Of a DNA stretch of 32,584 bases, positions 24,347 to 32,138 are shown in pieces. The notes under the pieces are model-generated. The model was not told where the DNA came from. It was given only the letters and a program-made list of their open reading frames with translations, and ran no database searches. Source of the stretch: Bacteroidota bacterium (GTDB lineage: Bacteria; Bacteroidota; Bacteroidia; Chitinophagales; Chitinophagaceae); contig JAFAAT010000089.1 in assembly GCA_023426425.1 (NCBI GenBank), positions 1 to 32,584 of the forward strand, read 5' to 3'. The position numbers and the translations under genes are program-made. Position 1 is the first letter of the stretch. Each line of letters starts with the position of its first letter.

Positions 24347-25596
24347 ACGATATTTGTTTTGTATTCGTCAGCCTGCAAAGGATCAATACAGATCGGGAAT
24401 CTACATCAACATGCATTGCACGGCAGTTGGCGAAGAACCACAAGGTGCTGTATATAAATCCCGCTATTGATCGAAGAACCTTGCTCTCCGGAGGTGGAGA
24501 TCAATATACAAAAGAGCACATTCGTGCTATACGTCGCAATGAATCAGGTTTGGTTAACCTAAGTGAAAACCTTTGGATGTATAATCCGCGGTCACTCATG
24601 GAGTCTATTAACTGGATCCCTTCTACCAGGGTGTTTTGCTACCTGAATCGAATCAACAACTATCGACTCGCCGGTGAAATTCGAAAAGCAGTGGCAGAGG
24701 TAGGTATTGAGAAATTTATCCTGGTAAATGACAAGGACATTTTCCGGAGTTTTTATCTGAAGGAACTTTTACAGCCTGAACAATATGTTTATCTCTACAG
24801 GGATTATACACTCGCATTCGACTATTGGTACAGGCACGGCAAAACGCTAGAGCCGGCCTTGATTACCAAGTCCGACGTTGTCGTATGCAATTCGTTTGGA
24901 TTCACCGATCTGACGAGAGCATACAACGCAAATTCTCACTTTATAGGAAACGGGTGTAATACAGATCTGTTCGATGGGCATAAGGACTGGTCTGAACCAG
25001 CGGATATGCAGAAGATACCTCACCCGATCATTGGTTATTGCGGGGCTCTTACTGAGAAAAGACTCGACATTGACCTGCTGATCCGAATGGCAAAGTCGCG
25101 TCAGGACTATAGCCTTGTGCTGGTGGGAACTGAGAGTGTGGCATTTAAAGAGTCTGAGCTGCACAAACTACCAAACGTGTATTTCTTAGGTCAGAAAGAG
25201 ACCAGGGAATTGCCGGGTTATATTGCTCATTTCGACGTATGCATCAATCCCCAGGTAGTGAACAGTTTGACGAATGATAATTATCCGATGAAGATAGATG
25301 AGTATCTGGCCATGGGGAAGGCAGTTGTGGCTACATCGACAAAGACGATGCAAGAGTTGTTTAGCACACATACTTACCTGGCTGAAACTGCGGAGGAATA
25401 CCTGTTGCAGATTGATAAAGCTCTAATGGAGGACTCACCAGCCTTACAAAAGGAAAGAATTGCTTTTGCTACCACGCATCGCTGGGAGAACGTTACAGAG
25501 CGTTTTGTGAAGGCGTTGGAATCCACGTCGCGACTGTCTGTGAAAAGTGAAGACAGCGACTCTACTGAACTGAAATCGAGATACCGTTTTGCATAA
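24343..25596 (+). CDS. GT4/GT1-type glycosyltransferase (GT-B fold), paralogue of the preceding one
   Basis: The 417-residue protein has the same order of motifs as its upstream neighbour: DICFVFVSLQR at the start, HKVLYINPAI, then PIIGYCGALTEKRLDIDLL, NVYFLGQKETRELPGYI, FDVCINPQ and KIDEYLAMGKAVVATST in the donor-binding domain. It is therefore a retaining GT-B enzyme of the GT4 kind, likely adding a different sugar of the repeat unit. The ATG overlaps the previous stop codon (ATGA at 24343-24346). A 14-base gap separates it from the next gene. Confidence 0.83.
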   Translation: MNDICFVFVSLQRINTDRESTSTCIARQLAKNHKVLYINPAIDRRTLLSGGGDQYTKEHIRAIRRNESGLVNLSENLWMYNPRSLMESINWIPSTRVFCYLNRINNYRLAGEIRKAVAEVGIEKFILVNDKDIFRSFYLKELLQPEQYVYLYRDYTLAFDYWYRHGKTLEPALITKSDVVVCNSFGFTDLTRAYNANSHFIGNGCNTDLFDGHKDWSEPADMQKIPHPIIGYCGALTEKRLDIDLLIRMAKSRQDYSLVLVGTESVAFKESELHKLPNVYFLGQKETRELPGYIAHFDVCINPQVVNSLTNDNYPMKIDEYLAMGKAVVATSTKTMQELFSTHTYLAETAEEYLLQIDKALMEDSPALQKERIAFATTHRWENVTERFVKALESTSRLSVKSEDSDSTELKSRYRFA

Positions 25597-25610
25597 TTGA
25601 AACCGTTACT

Positions 25611-26471
25611 ATGGCAATATTTACAAATCCTGTTTGGGTACAAAATTTCAACTTCACATTCCGAAGGTTTGAAGAAGTTCCTGATGAAGTGTTTGACAGG
25701 ATAAATGCTGACCTGGACAAAGTTGTGTCAGACGAGCCGCTTGTTAGCATTGTGGTTCCTGCATACAACGAGGAAGTCACTATTCTGCGAACTGTTGCAA
25801 GCCTTGCCAGGATACAATCTTCTTATCCCTTTGAAATTGTGGTTATTAACAACAACTCTACAGACCGTACTCAGGACACAATAGACCGGCTTCATGTCAA
25901 GAGCTATTTCCAACCAATTCAGGGTTGGGGACCAGCCCGGCAGATGGGGCTTGAAAAAGCCCGTGGCAGGTACATTCTTCTTGCTGATGCGGATTCAATA
26001 TATCCGTCGTGTTGGGTGGACAGGATGATGGATGCGCTTATCCAGCCGGGAGTGGCCTGTGTTTATGGCAGGTATTCTTTTCTTGCAGATAAAGGGTACC
26101 CAAGATGGAAGCTGTTTCTATGGGAGCGAATGAAAGATTTCATTGCGGAAGTGCGGCATTTCAAACGCCCTTACCTGAATGCCTATGGGATCAGTATGGG
26201 TTATGTTCGGGAGTATGCATTGCAGATCGGGTTTGTGATGCACAAGATTCGGGGAGAGGATGGCCGAATGTGCTTTGACCTGATGAGGTACGGCAAAGTG
26301 AAACAGGTTAAATGCAATGATTCCCGGCCGTGGACATCTCCCAGGACTCTACAAAAGGACGGGAATTTTAGTCAGGCACTGTGGATTCGGATCACCAAAG
26401 AGGTGAAGCGACTTCATAAGATGCTGAAACCCATGCCACCTCATGATACAAAATCTTCAGCAAACTGGTAA
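25611..26471 (+). CDS. Glycosyltransferase family 2
   Basis: The 286-residue protein has a GT-A domain from about residue 45. This shows VSIVVPAYNEE, EIVVINNNSTDRT, a segment PIQGWGPARQMGLEKARGRY and the metal-binding DAD in ILLADADSIYP. A C-terminal part with MKDFIAEVRHFKRPYLN may contact the membrane, but no clear transmembrane helix is present. It is an inverting transferase for one step of repeat-unit assembly; substrate unknown. The 45 residues before the domain (FNFTFRRFEEVPDEVFDRI) are unusual for the family and could be a docking segment. Confidence 0.83.
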   Translation: MAIFTNPVWVQNFNFTFRRFEEVPDEVFDRINADLDKVVSDEPLVSIVVPAYNEEVTILRTVASLARIQSSYPFEIVVINNNSTDRTQDTIDRLHVKSYFQPIQGWGPARQMGLEKARGRYILLADADSIYPSCWVDRMMDALIQPGVACVYGRYSFLADKGYPRWKLFLWERMKDFIAEVRHFKRPYLNAYGISMGYVREYALQIGFVMHKIRGEDGRMCFDLMRYGKVKQVKCNDSRPWTSPRTLQKDGNFSQALWIRITKEVKRLHKMLKPMPPHDTKSSANW

Positions 26472-26498
26472 GCTTATCAGCCTGGCCTGATCAACACT

Positions 26499-27845
26499 AT
26501 GAAAGTCAACCTGCGACAGAAACTGAACAACAAGCACTTCCTTTCACTATGCGGTAACGCGGTAATGGCCGGACTGAGCGTAGTTACGATTGGATTGTTA
26601 TATCATAATCTTACGATTAAGGAAGTTGGCGGCTATGTGTTCTTTCAGGCGACGTTTACCCTTTTGGATACTGCGCGGGCGGGATTTCTTCAAAACGCGT
26701 TGATTAAGTTCTATGCCGGCACGGAGAGAGAAAGGGGTGAAGAGGTATTAGGTGGAATTTGGTTCCTGGGCTTGGTGATCACTGCAATTCCATTTTGTAT
26801 CACGGTTCCTCTGCTGTTTGCGCTGCCCTTTATTGAGAATCTGGGGATGCAGCTAATAATCAAGTGGTTCAGCCTGCTGTTTCTTCTAACGCTGCCGATT
26901 GCGATTACTAACTGGATAAGACAGGCTAACAACGACTTTGGAAAAATACTTTTCGTGAGAGTCTTAAGCCAGGGAAGTTTTATACTGTTACTGACGGTTT
27001 TACTGTTTTCCAGGCACATGACGTTGAACAACGTTTTGCTGGCAAATTTTTGTTGTTATTTTATTACTGCATCCGTAGTTCTTGCGTCACGATGGTCACA
27101 CATAAGCACCATATTAAAGCGTAAGCGGGAAAGTATTCGGCAGATATTTGATTTTGGGAAGTTCAGCGTGGGAACCACTATCAGTTCAAATCTTTTGCGC
27201 AGTTCGGACACCTTTATTATCAACTTCATGTTAGGGCCTGCAGCGGTTGCCATTTATAACCTGCCTCAGCGACTTCTGGAAATCATAGAAATTCCCCTTC
27301 GGAGTTTTATGGCGACCGGCATCACTGCTCTTTCATCGGCTTCTAACCGAAACGATAACAAAGAGGTTAGCAGGATTATGAAGAAATATGCGGGATTCCT
27401 GACGCTAATTATTGTACCCATTGCTGTGATTGCGATCATTTTTGCAGATGTAGCGATTGCCCTTCTTGGTGGAGAGGCATATGCTGGTACAGCTGCGGCA
27501 AACGTTTTCAGGATATTCATGATTTTCGGAATTCTGTTTCCCATAGAAAGGTTTCAGGGGGTGACGCTCGACATGATCCACAAGCCCCATCTTAATCTGA
27601 TCAAGGTGCTGTTGATGCTGACGGTGAATGTGGTCGGCGATTTAGTGGGCATATACTTGTTAGGCAATGTATATGGGGTTGCACTTGCAAGTATTCCGAC
27701 GTTCCTTATCGGAATATGGTTTGGTTATCGTGCGCTAAGAAGATATATAGACCATAGTTTCACGGATGTGTTTAAAGTAGGTTACAGGGAGTGGCGCACC
27801 GTTTTGATTAACGGCCTTCCGAAAAGCAAGGTTGTCAGTAATTAG
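26499..27845 (+). CDS. Wzx-like oligosaccharide flippase
   Basis: The 448-residue protein has about twelve hydrophobic helices and the overall composition of the MOP/polysaccharide transporter superfamily. It starts with the short basic KVNLRQKLNNKHFLSLCGNAVM and has the typical NLLRSSDTFIINFMLGPAAVAIYNLPQRL middle segment, where a PST-type flippase carries its conserved Asn/Pro pattern. It should move the lipid-linked repeat unit across the inner membrane to Wzy. It is the only flippase candidate in the cluster. A 27-base gap precedes it and 45 bases follow before the next transferase. Confidence 0.83.
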   Translation: MKVNLRQKLNNKHFLSLCGNAVMAGLSVVTIGLLYHNLTIKEVGGYVFFQATFTLLDTARAGFLQNALIKFYAGTERERGEEVLGGIWFLGLVITAIPFCITVPLLFALPFIENLGMQLIIKWFSLLFLLTLPIAITNWIRQANNDFGKILFVRVLSQGSFILLLTVLLFSRHMTLNNVLLANFCCYFITASVVLASRWSHISTILKRKRESIRQIFDFGKFSVGTTISSNLLRSSDTFIINFMLGPAAVAIYNLPQRLLEIIEIPLRSFMATGITALSSASNRNDNKEVSRIMKKYAGFLTLIIVPIAVIAIIFADVAIALLGGEAYAGTAAANVFRIFMIFGILFPIERFQGVTLDMIHKPHLNLIKVLLMLTVNVVGDLVGIYLLGNVYGVALASIPTFLIGIWFGYRALRRYIDHSFTDVFKVGYREWRTVLINGLPKSKVVSN

Positions 27846-27890
27846 CCCATGTAAGAAATTGTTTTCGGAGATAAAAAGTATAGGGTAGGT

Positions 27891-28805
27891 ATGAAGCTCG
27901 TTTCGATAATCACGGTTAATTTCAATCATTTTCATCTGACAGAAGCATTGATTCGGTCTGTCTTCTCTGTGAATACCTATCCTTCTATTGAGGTGATTGT
28001 AGTTGACAATGGAAGCACTGAAGATCCGACACCCGCGTGGAAGGAGAGGTATCCGGAAGTAAAGTTTATCCGATCAGAGAGAAACCTGGGATTTGCTGGT
28101 GGAAATAATCTTGGCATTCGTGAAGCCACAGGTGATTATCTCTTTCTTGTCAACAATGACACTGAGTTTACGGCCACGCTGGTTGAGGAACTTGTTGGTA
28201 CTTTGGACAAGGATGAAAAGGTTGGAGTTGTGTCACCCAAGATCAGGTATTTTGAGCAACCTGAGATTCTTCAGTATGCGGGATATACTCCAATGAATTA
28301 TCTCACCTGCAGGAATGCGTGTATCGGGCAGTTTCAAAAGGATGTGGGCCAGTATGATACAGACATTCAGGAGACGGGTTATGCTCATGGTGCTGCCATG
28401 ATGGTGAGAGGAAGTGCGATTGATAAGGCAGGACTAATGGCTGAGAATTATTTTCTGTACTACGAGGAGCTGGACTGGTGTGAAAGGATACGCAGAGCGG
28501 GTTATTCGATAGTGGTGAACCCTAAGGCTATAATCTACCATAAAGAGTCTATGTCGGTAGGGAAGAATACTTTGTTGAAAGAGTATTTCATGAACCGAAA
28601 CAGGATACTGTTTGTTCGCCGGAATTCTACACCGGCAGAGCAGTTAATTTTCTATTGTTATTTTTTGGGTGTGGTTGCTCCGCGTAACATTTTGCATTAC
28701 GTGAAGGGAAAGCAATATGATTTCTGTAAGGTTTTTCTGAAGGCAGTCTGGTGGAATTTTACCAACAGTAAGAACAGTAAAAAACTTGGTTACTCTATCA
28801 ATTAG
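27891..28805 (+). CDS. Glycosyltransferase family 2, rhamnosyltransferase-like
   Basis: The 304-residue protein shows VSIITVNFNHFHLTEALIRS, VIVVDNGSTEDP, RNLGFAGGNNLGIREATGDY, the NND in FLVNNDTEF and the acceptor-side FLYYEELDWCERIRRAGY. These are features of the WbbL-type GT2 subgroup that often transfers rhamnose. The donor is not certain and no rhamnose synthesis genes are in the window. It is a cytoplasmic or peripheral enzyme acting on the lipid-linked intermediate. Confidence 0.85.
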   Translation: MKLVSIITVNFNHFHLTEALIRSVFSVNTYPSIEVIVVDNGSTEDPTPAWKERYPEVKFIRSERNLGFAGGNNLGIREATGDYLFLVNNDTEFTATLVEELVGTLDKDEKVGVVSPKIRYFEQPEILQYAGYTPMNYLTCRNACIGQFQKDVGQYDTDIQETGYAHGAAMMVRGSAIDKAGLMAENYFLYYEELDWCERIRRAGYSIVVNPKAIIYHKESMSVGKNTLLKEYFMNRNRILFVRRNSTPAEQLIFYCYFLGVVAPRNILHYVKGKQYDFCKVFLKAVWWNFTNSKNSKKLGYSIN

Positions 28806-28809
28806 AATT

Positions 28810-30012
28810 ATGGAAGCAGCATTTTGGTTCAGTGTATTTATTGTCTTTTATACTTTCATAGGGTATGGTATCCTTTTGTACCTGTTGGTGAAGGTTCGAC
28901 GCCTTTTGGCTGGACGTCGCGGTACACCTGATTTTGAGAAGCTGCCCTCAGTGACGCTGGTTGTGGCAGCGTATAACGAAGCTGATATTCTAAGAGAGAA
29001 GATTTCAAACACCCTTAGGTTGAGCTACCCGGAGGATAAGCTTGAGATCCTGTTCGTTACTGATGGTTCTTCAGACGACTCCCCCCGGATTGTGGGTGAG
29101 TATGAAAGGATCCGGTTGCTGCATGAGGCGGAAAGGAAGGGTAAGATCCATGCGATACACAGGGCGATGCAACAAGTAGAGTCTGAAGTGGTGGTGTTTA
29201 CGGATGCGAATACTTTTTTGAACCGTGAGGCCTTGCTTCTGATTGCACGGCATTATGCGGAACCATCTGTTGGTGCGGTGTCGGGGGAGAAGCGCGTGCA
29301 CATTGATAGTGTTTCTGATGCTACAGCGGGTGAAGGGATTTACTGGAAGTATGAGTCGGCATTGAAGAAGCTGGATTCGGAGTTATATTCGGTAGTTGGT
29401 GCTGCGGGGGAGCTGTTTAGTGTGCGGAGGAGTCTTTATGAGGCTGTTCCTGAGGATACGATTCTTGATGATTTCATGATCTCACTGAAGATAGCTGAAA
29501 AAGGTTATCGCATTGTGTATGAGCCGGAGGCGTTTGCTATGGAGCATGCTTCTGAATCTGTTGGTGAGGAGTTCAAAAGGAAGGTGCGTATTGCAGCGGG
29601 TGGGATACAGTCGATCTGCAGGCTGTCGGGGCTTCTGAATCCATTTAATAATTTCCTGCTAAGCTTTCAGTATGTAAGTCATAGAGTGTTGCGGTGGACT
29701 GTGACACCGTTTCTGCTTGTGCTGGCGTTTTTTTCAAATGCAGTGCTGGCATTCGATGGTCATCTTGTGTATGGAGCTTTGTTTACAGCACAGGTGGTTT
29801 TCTACAGTGCCGCATTTGCCGGTTACCTTTTGTCTAGAACCAAGATGAAAGTAAAGGTGTTGTTTGTGCCGTATTATTTCTGTTTTATGAACTATGCGGT
29901 GGTAGCAGGAATCATCAGGTACCTGGGGAAGAGGCAGAGTTCAGCATGGGAGAAAGCCAGGAGGAAACCTGTGGGTTCGGCGGCTGAGCTACAGCCTGCT
30001 ACAGAGGTGTAA
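28810..30012 (+). CDS. Membrane glycosyltransferase family 2 (cellulose synthase-like)
   Basis: The 400-residue protein has an N-terminal membrane helix and a GT2 domain with VTLVVAAYNEADIL, FVTDGSSDDS, the DAN of VVVFTDANTFL and DDFMISLKIAEKGYRIVYEP. It closes with two to three C-terminal helices (about 285-360). It resembles hyaluronan/cellulose-synthase-like transferases in topology, though the RW-type motif is changed to KVRIAAGG. The ATG at 28810 is chosen over an in-frame TTG at 28786 that overlaps the previous gene. It is the last gene of the polysaccharide operon before pyrH; no clear terminator separates the two. Confidence 0.83.
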   Translation: MEAAFWFSVFIVFYTFIGYGILLYLLVKVRRLLAGRRGTPDFEKLPSVTLVVAAYNEADILREKISNTLRLSYPEDKLEILFVTDGSSDDSPRIVGEYERIRLLHEAERKGKIHAIHRAMQQVESEVVVFTDANTFLNREALLLIARHYAEPSVGAVSGEKRVHIDSVSDATAGEGIYWKYESALKKLDSELYSVVGAAGELFSVRRSLYEAVPEDTILDDFMISLKIAEKGYRIVYEPEAFAMEHASESVGEEFKRKVRIAAGGIQSICRLSGLLNPFNNFLLSFQYVSHRVLRWTVTPFLLVLAFFSNAVLAFDGHLVYGALFTAQVVFYSAAFAGYLLSRTKMKVKVLFVPYYFCFMNYAVVAGIIRYLGKRQSSAWEKARRKPVGSAAELQPATEV

Positions 30013-30126
30013 GAGGCCTTTGATGGTAGTGGTCTGGAAAAATTGTAAGGGAAAATCTTAGTTTTTTTCTTTCTTTTGCAGCCTGAAGGGCGCTGCCTTT
30101 TAACCTCTCTCCAAACTTTTGCAAGC

Positions 30127-30837
30127 ATGCTACCTAAATACAACAGGGTTTTATTGAAACTGTCCGGTGAGTCCCTTATGGGCGAAAAGAACTTCGGCAT
30201 AGATCCGCAGATGCTGGAAGCGTATGCGACTGATATCAAAGCTATCACGGATATAGGTGTCCAGGTAGCCGTGGTTATTGGTGGTGGAAATATTTACAGG
30301 GGAATGAATGAGGCTGAGACTGGGATAGAACGTGCCCAGGGTGATTATATGGGTATGCTGGCTACTGTGATTAATGGGATGGCTCTGCAGGCTGCGCTGG
30401 AGAAGCTGGGTGTGAAGACCCGTCTTCAGAGTGCGATTAAGATGGAGCAGGTTGCCGAGCCCTATATCAGGCGTCGCGCGATCAGGCATCTTGAGAAGGG
30501 CAGGGTGGTGATATTTGGTGCCGGCACCGGAAATCCATACTTCACTACGGATACTGCGGGTTCGCTGAGGGCTATTGAGATTAATGCGGATGTGATTTTG
30601 AAGGGGACAAGGGTTGATGGTATTTATTCAGCTGATCCGGAAAAAGATGCAACCGCGAAGCGTTATGATAGTCTGACGTTTAATGAAGTGATCAGTCAGG
30701 GATTGAAGGTGATGGATATGACGGCATTTACGCTGTGCCAGGAAAATAATTTGCCAATCATTGTGTTTGATATGCACCGGTCGGGGAATTTGCTGGATGT
30801 AGTTTCTGGTAAGAAAGTAGGTACTGTTGTAAGTTAG
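30127..30837 (+). CDS. pyrH: UMP kinase
   Basis: The 236-residue product has the amino acid kinase fold of bacterial UMP kinase: KYNRVLLKLSGESLMG at the start, AVVIGGGNIYRG for nucleotide binding, GDYMGMLATVINGMALQ for UMP, VIFGAGTGNPYFTTDTA, and LKGTRVDGIYSADPEKD. It phosphorylates UMP to UDP for RNA and nucleotide-sugar synthesis, in the cytoplasm, and is normally a hexamer controlled by GTP and UTP. The ATG at 30127 gives the standard N-terminus; an in-frame ATG at 30076 adds 17 residues with no family match. Two TTTTGCA motifs upstream (30074-30080 and 30117-30123) may mark its own promoter. Confidence 0.95.
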   Translation: MLPKYNRVLLKLSGESLMGEKNFGIDPQMLEAYATDIKAITDIGVQVAVVIGGGNIYRGMNEAETGIERAQGDYMGMLATVINGMALQAALEKLGVKTRLQSAIKMEQVAEPYIRRRAIRHLEKGRVVIFGAGTGNPYFTTDTAGSLRAIEINADVILKGTRVDGIYSADPEKDATAKRYDSLTFNEVISQGLKVMDMTAFTLCQENNLPIIVFDMHRSGNLLDVVSGKKVGTVVS

Positions 30838-30867
30838 CCGGGCTTTTGCGGGGAGATAAAGTTTTGA

Positions 30868-30895
30868 GGCTGCCTTGACGGGCAGCTTTATTTTT
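30868..30895 (+). terminator. Intrinsic terminator of pyrH
   Basis: GGCTGCC and GGCAGC form a 6-bp GC-rich stem (30869-30874 with 30881-30886) around TTGACG, followed by TTTATTTTT, 31 bases after the stop codon. Confidence 0.85.
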
Positions 30896-30983
30896 GGGTG
30901 TATTTCTGGTGTTTGACTAAGGTCAGTAGGGAAAATTAGGGTAAGTTCAGTCTCCTCTTTGACTCGTCTGTGTCAAGGCGGAC

Positions 30984-31038
30984 ATATGGAGTTGATATGG
31001 AGTTGGTATTGAGGGGGTATGGAGGCGGTATGGTCTCG
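30984..31038. repeat. 11-bp-phased degenerate tandem repeat array (second copy of the family)
   Basis: Five consecutive 11-base units begin with two identical copies of ATATGGAGTTG and drift through GTATTGAGGGG, GTATGGAGGCG and GTATGGTCTCG. In the rotated frame the units read GGAGTTGATAT, comparable base for base with GGAGTAAGAAC of the array at 5683-5839. This locus is also a spacer between convergent genes. Confidence 0.8.
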
Positions 31039-31160
31039 GGAGTGTTGCCGGAAGGAAAATTCGGCGTTTTTTATGTGTAGGAGGTGGGCTAAATTTCTTA
31101 CAATTAATACCGCCAAAGCTGGAAAGTAACCTGGTTTTGCCGGGATTTTTTTTTGTTTTA

Positions 31161-31200
31161 ATTGAATAAGGCTGACGCACCAGCGACAGCCTTATTCAAT
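31161..31200 (-). terminator. Long perfect inverted repeat downstream of the Cys/Lys-rich protein gene
   Basis: A 14-bp perfect stem (ATTGAATAAGGCTG at 31161-31174 with its complement at 31187-31200) encloses a 12-base loop. It starts 16 bases after the stop codon of the minus-strand gene. No T run follows on the minus strand (TAAAAC then A residues), so it may be a non-canonical terminator or a 3' stabilising stem. Confidence 0.6.
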
Positions 31201-31216
31201 AATATTCGAGACAGTC

Positions 31217-31417
31217 TTAGGACTTTTTCTCGTCGACTTTCTTCTCTTGTTCTTTCTTTACTTCAGCTGTCTTAGCGCAATCTTTCTTTTCGCCTTTCTT
31301 GCAGCAGGCTTTCTTTTCAGTCTTCTTGCAGCAAGCTTTGTCGCCTTTGTTTCCGTCGCAAGCGAAGGAAGCGCCGGCAATCATAAGAGCACCCAGGAAT
31401 AAGGTCAGTTTTTTCAT
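31217..31417 (-). CDS. Small secreted Cys/Lys-rich protein, function unknown
   Basis: The 66-residue protein has a signal peptide (MKKLTLFLGALMIAGASFA, cleavage before Cys20). The mature part is almost entirely Lys, Glu, Asp and Cys, with a duplicated KACCKK module (Cys29-30 and Cys39-40) plus Cys20 and Cys47. The sequence before Cys20 (GASFAC) is not a good lipobox, so signal peptidase I cleavage is likelier than lipidation. Paired cysteines could bind metal ions or form disulfides; no family is recognised. It follows psd by 34 bases, where TATCTTTA on the minus strand may serve as a promoter. The C-terminal tail (EKKVDEKKS) is charged and likely flexible. Confidence 0.72.
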   Translation of the reverse strand: MKKLTLFLGALMIAGASFACDGNKGDKACCKKTEKKACCKKGEKKDCAKTAEVKKEQEKKVDEKKS

Positions 31418-31438
31418 GTTAGTTTCTATTTAGAGTAT

Positions 31439-31446
31439 TAAAGATA
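31439..31446 (-). promoter_or_regulatory. Candidate -7 element for the Cys/Lys-rich protein gene
   Basis: The minus strand reads TATCTTTA, one base off TAnnTTTG, 21 bases before the ATG. It lies in the 34-base gap after psd. The -33 region is not at the expected distance. Confidence 0.3.
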
Positions 31447-31451
31447 CAAAT

Positions 31452-32108
31452 TTATGGCAAATGAGCCAGCACAGTGGTGCCTCCTTTTACGACATCTCCA
31501 ATCTTAACATCAATTTTGGTGCCGATGGGGAAGAAAATGTCGACACGGGAGCCAAAACGAATGAATCCGAACTCCTCATTCTGTTTTACCTGATCGCCTT
31601 CTTTTACGTAGAAGCAAATTCTCCGGGCAAGGGCACCTGCAATCTGGCGCATGAGCAGTTCCATGCGTTCGTTAGAAATGACCAGTGTAGTTCTTTCATT
31701 TTCTGTGGATGATTTTGGATGCCAGGCTACCAGGTATTTCCCGGGGTGGTATTTCATGTACTTTACCTCTCCGCTAATGGGATTGCGGTTGACATGCACG
31801 TTGAGCGGCGACATGAATACGGAGACCTGTAGCCTGCGGTCTTTAAAGTATTCAGGTTCGAAGGTCTCTTCGATCACCACCACTTTACCATCAGCTGGGG
31901 AAACGATCTTTGATTCCCCTTCAATGAATGTCCTTGTAGGAATCCGGAAGAACCAGATGATCCAGAACCAGAGGAGAAAGCAGATGAAATTGAGCAGCCA
32001 GAAGAGAACAGGCACAGCAGAGAGAAACCTGTAGCTGAGGTAGGCGAAAAGTGCCCAGGTGATTGTTGCTATGAGAATGTACTTATGACCTTCGCGGTGG
32101 ATACGCAT
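31452..32108 (-). CDS. psd: Phosphatidylserine decarboxylase, short (archaeal-type) form
   Basis: The 218-residue protein has two N-terminal membrane helices (about 10-31 and 33-54) and the catalytic domain. Key segments are SPADG at 70-74, FMSPLNVHVNR at 98-108 and FGS at 185-187, where cleavage before Ser187 would generate the pyruvoyl cofactor. This family decarboxylates phosphatidylserine to phosphatidylethanolamine at the inner membrane. The short form with a GS processing site is usual in Bacteroidota. It is 30 bases downstream of cdsA on the same strand, consistent with a phospholipid synthesis operon. Confidence 0.92.
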   Translation of the reverse strand: MRIHREGHKYILIATITWALFAYLSYRFLSAVPVLFWLLNFICFLLWFWIIWFFRIPTRTFIEGESKIVSPADGKVVVIEETFEPEYFKDRRLQVSVFMSPLNVHVNRNPISGEVKYMKYHPGKYLVAWHPKSSTENERTTLVISNERMELLMRQIAGALARRICFYVKEGDQVKQNEEFGFIRFGSRVDIFFPIGTKIDVKIGDVVKGGTTVLAHLP

Positions 32109-32138
32109 GTTTTATTGAGAATTATGGCGCAAAATAGC

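Larger units (their letters stand above)
30838..31216. other. Convergent spacer between pyrH and the small secreted protein gene
   Basis: This 379-base region holds the pyrH terminator near its left end, an 11-bp-phased repeat in the middle and a long inverted repeat at its right end. Reading frames across it on either strand have repetitive, improbable products, so I call no gene. Confidence 0.6.

Noticed and set aside
30947..31180. 77-codon minus-strand frame across the pyrH spacer
   Set aside because: Its product is largely a translation of the 11-bp repeat (PYRLHTPSIPTPYQLH) and has no other support.
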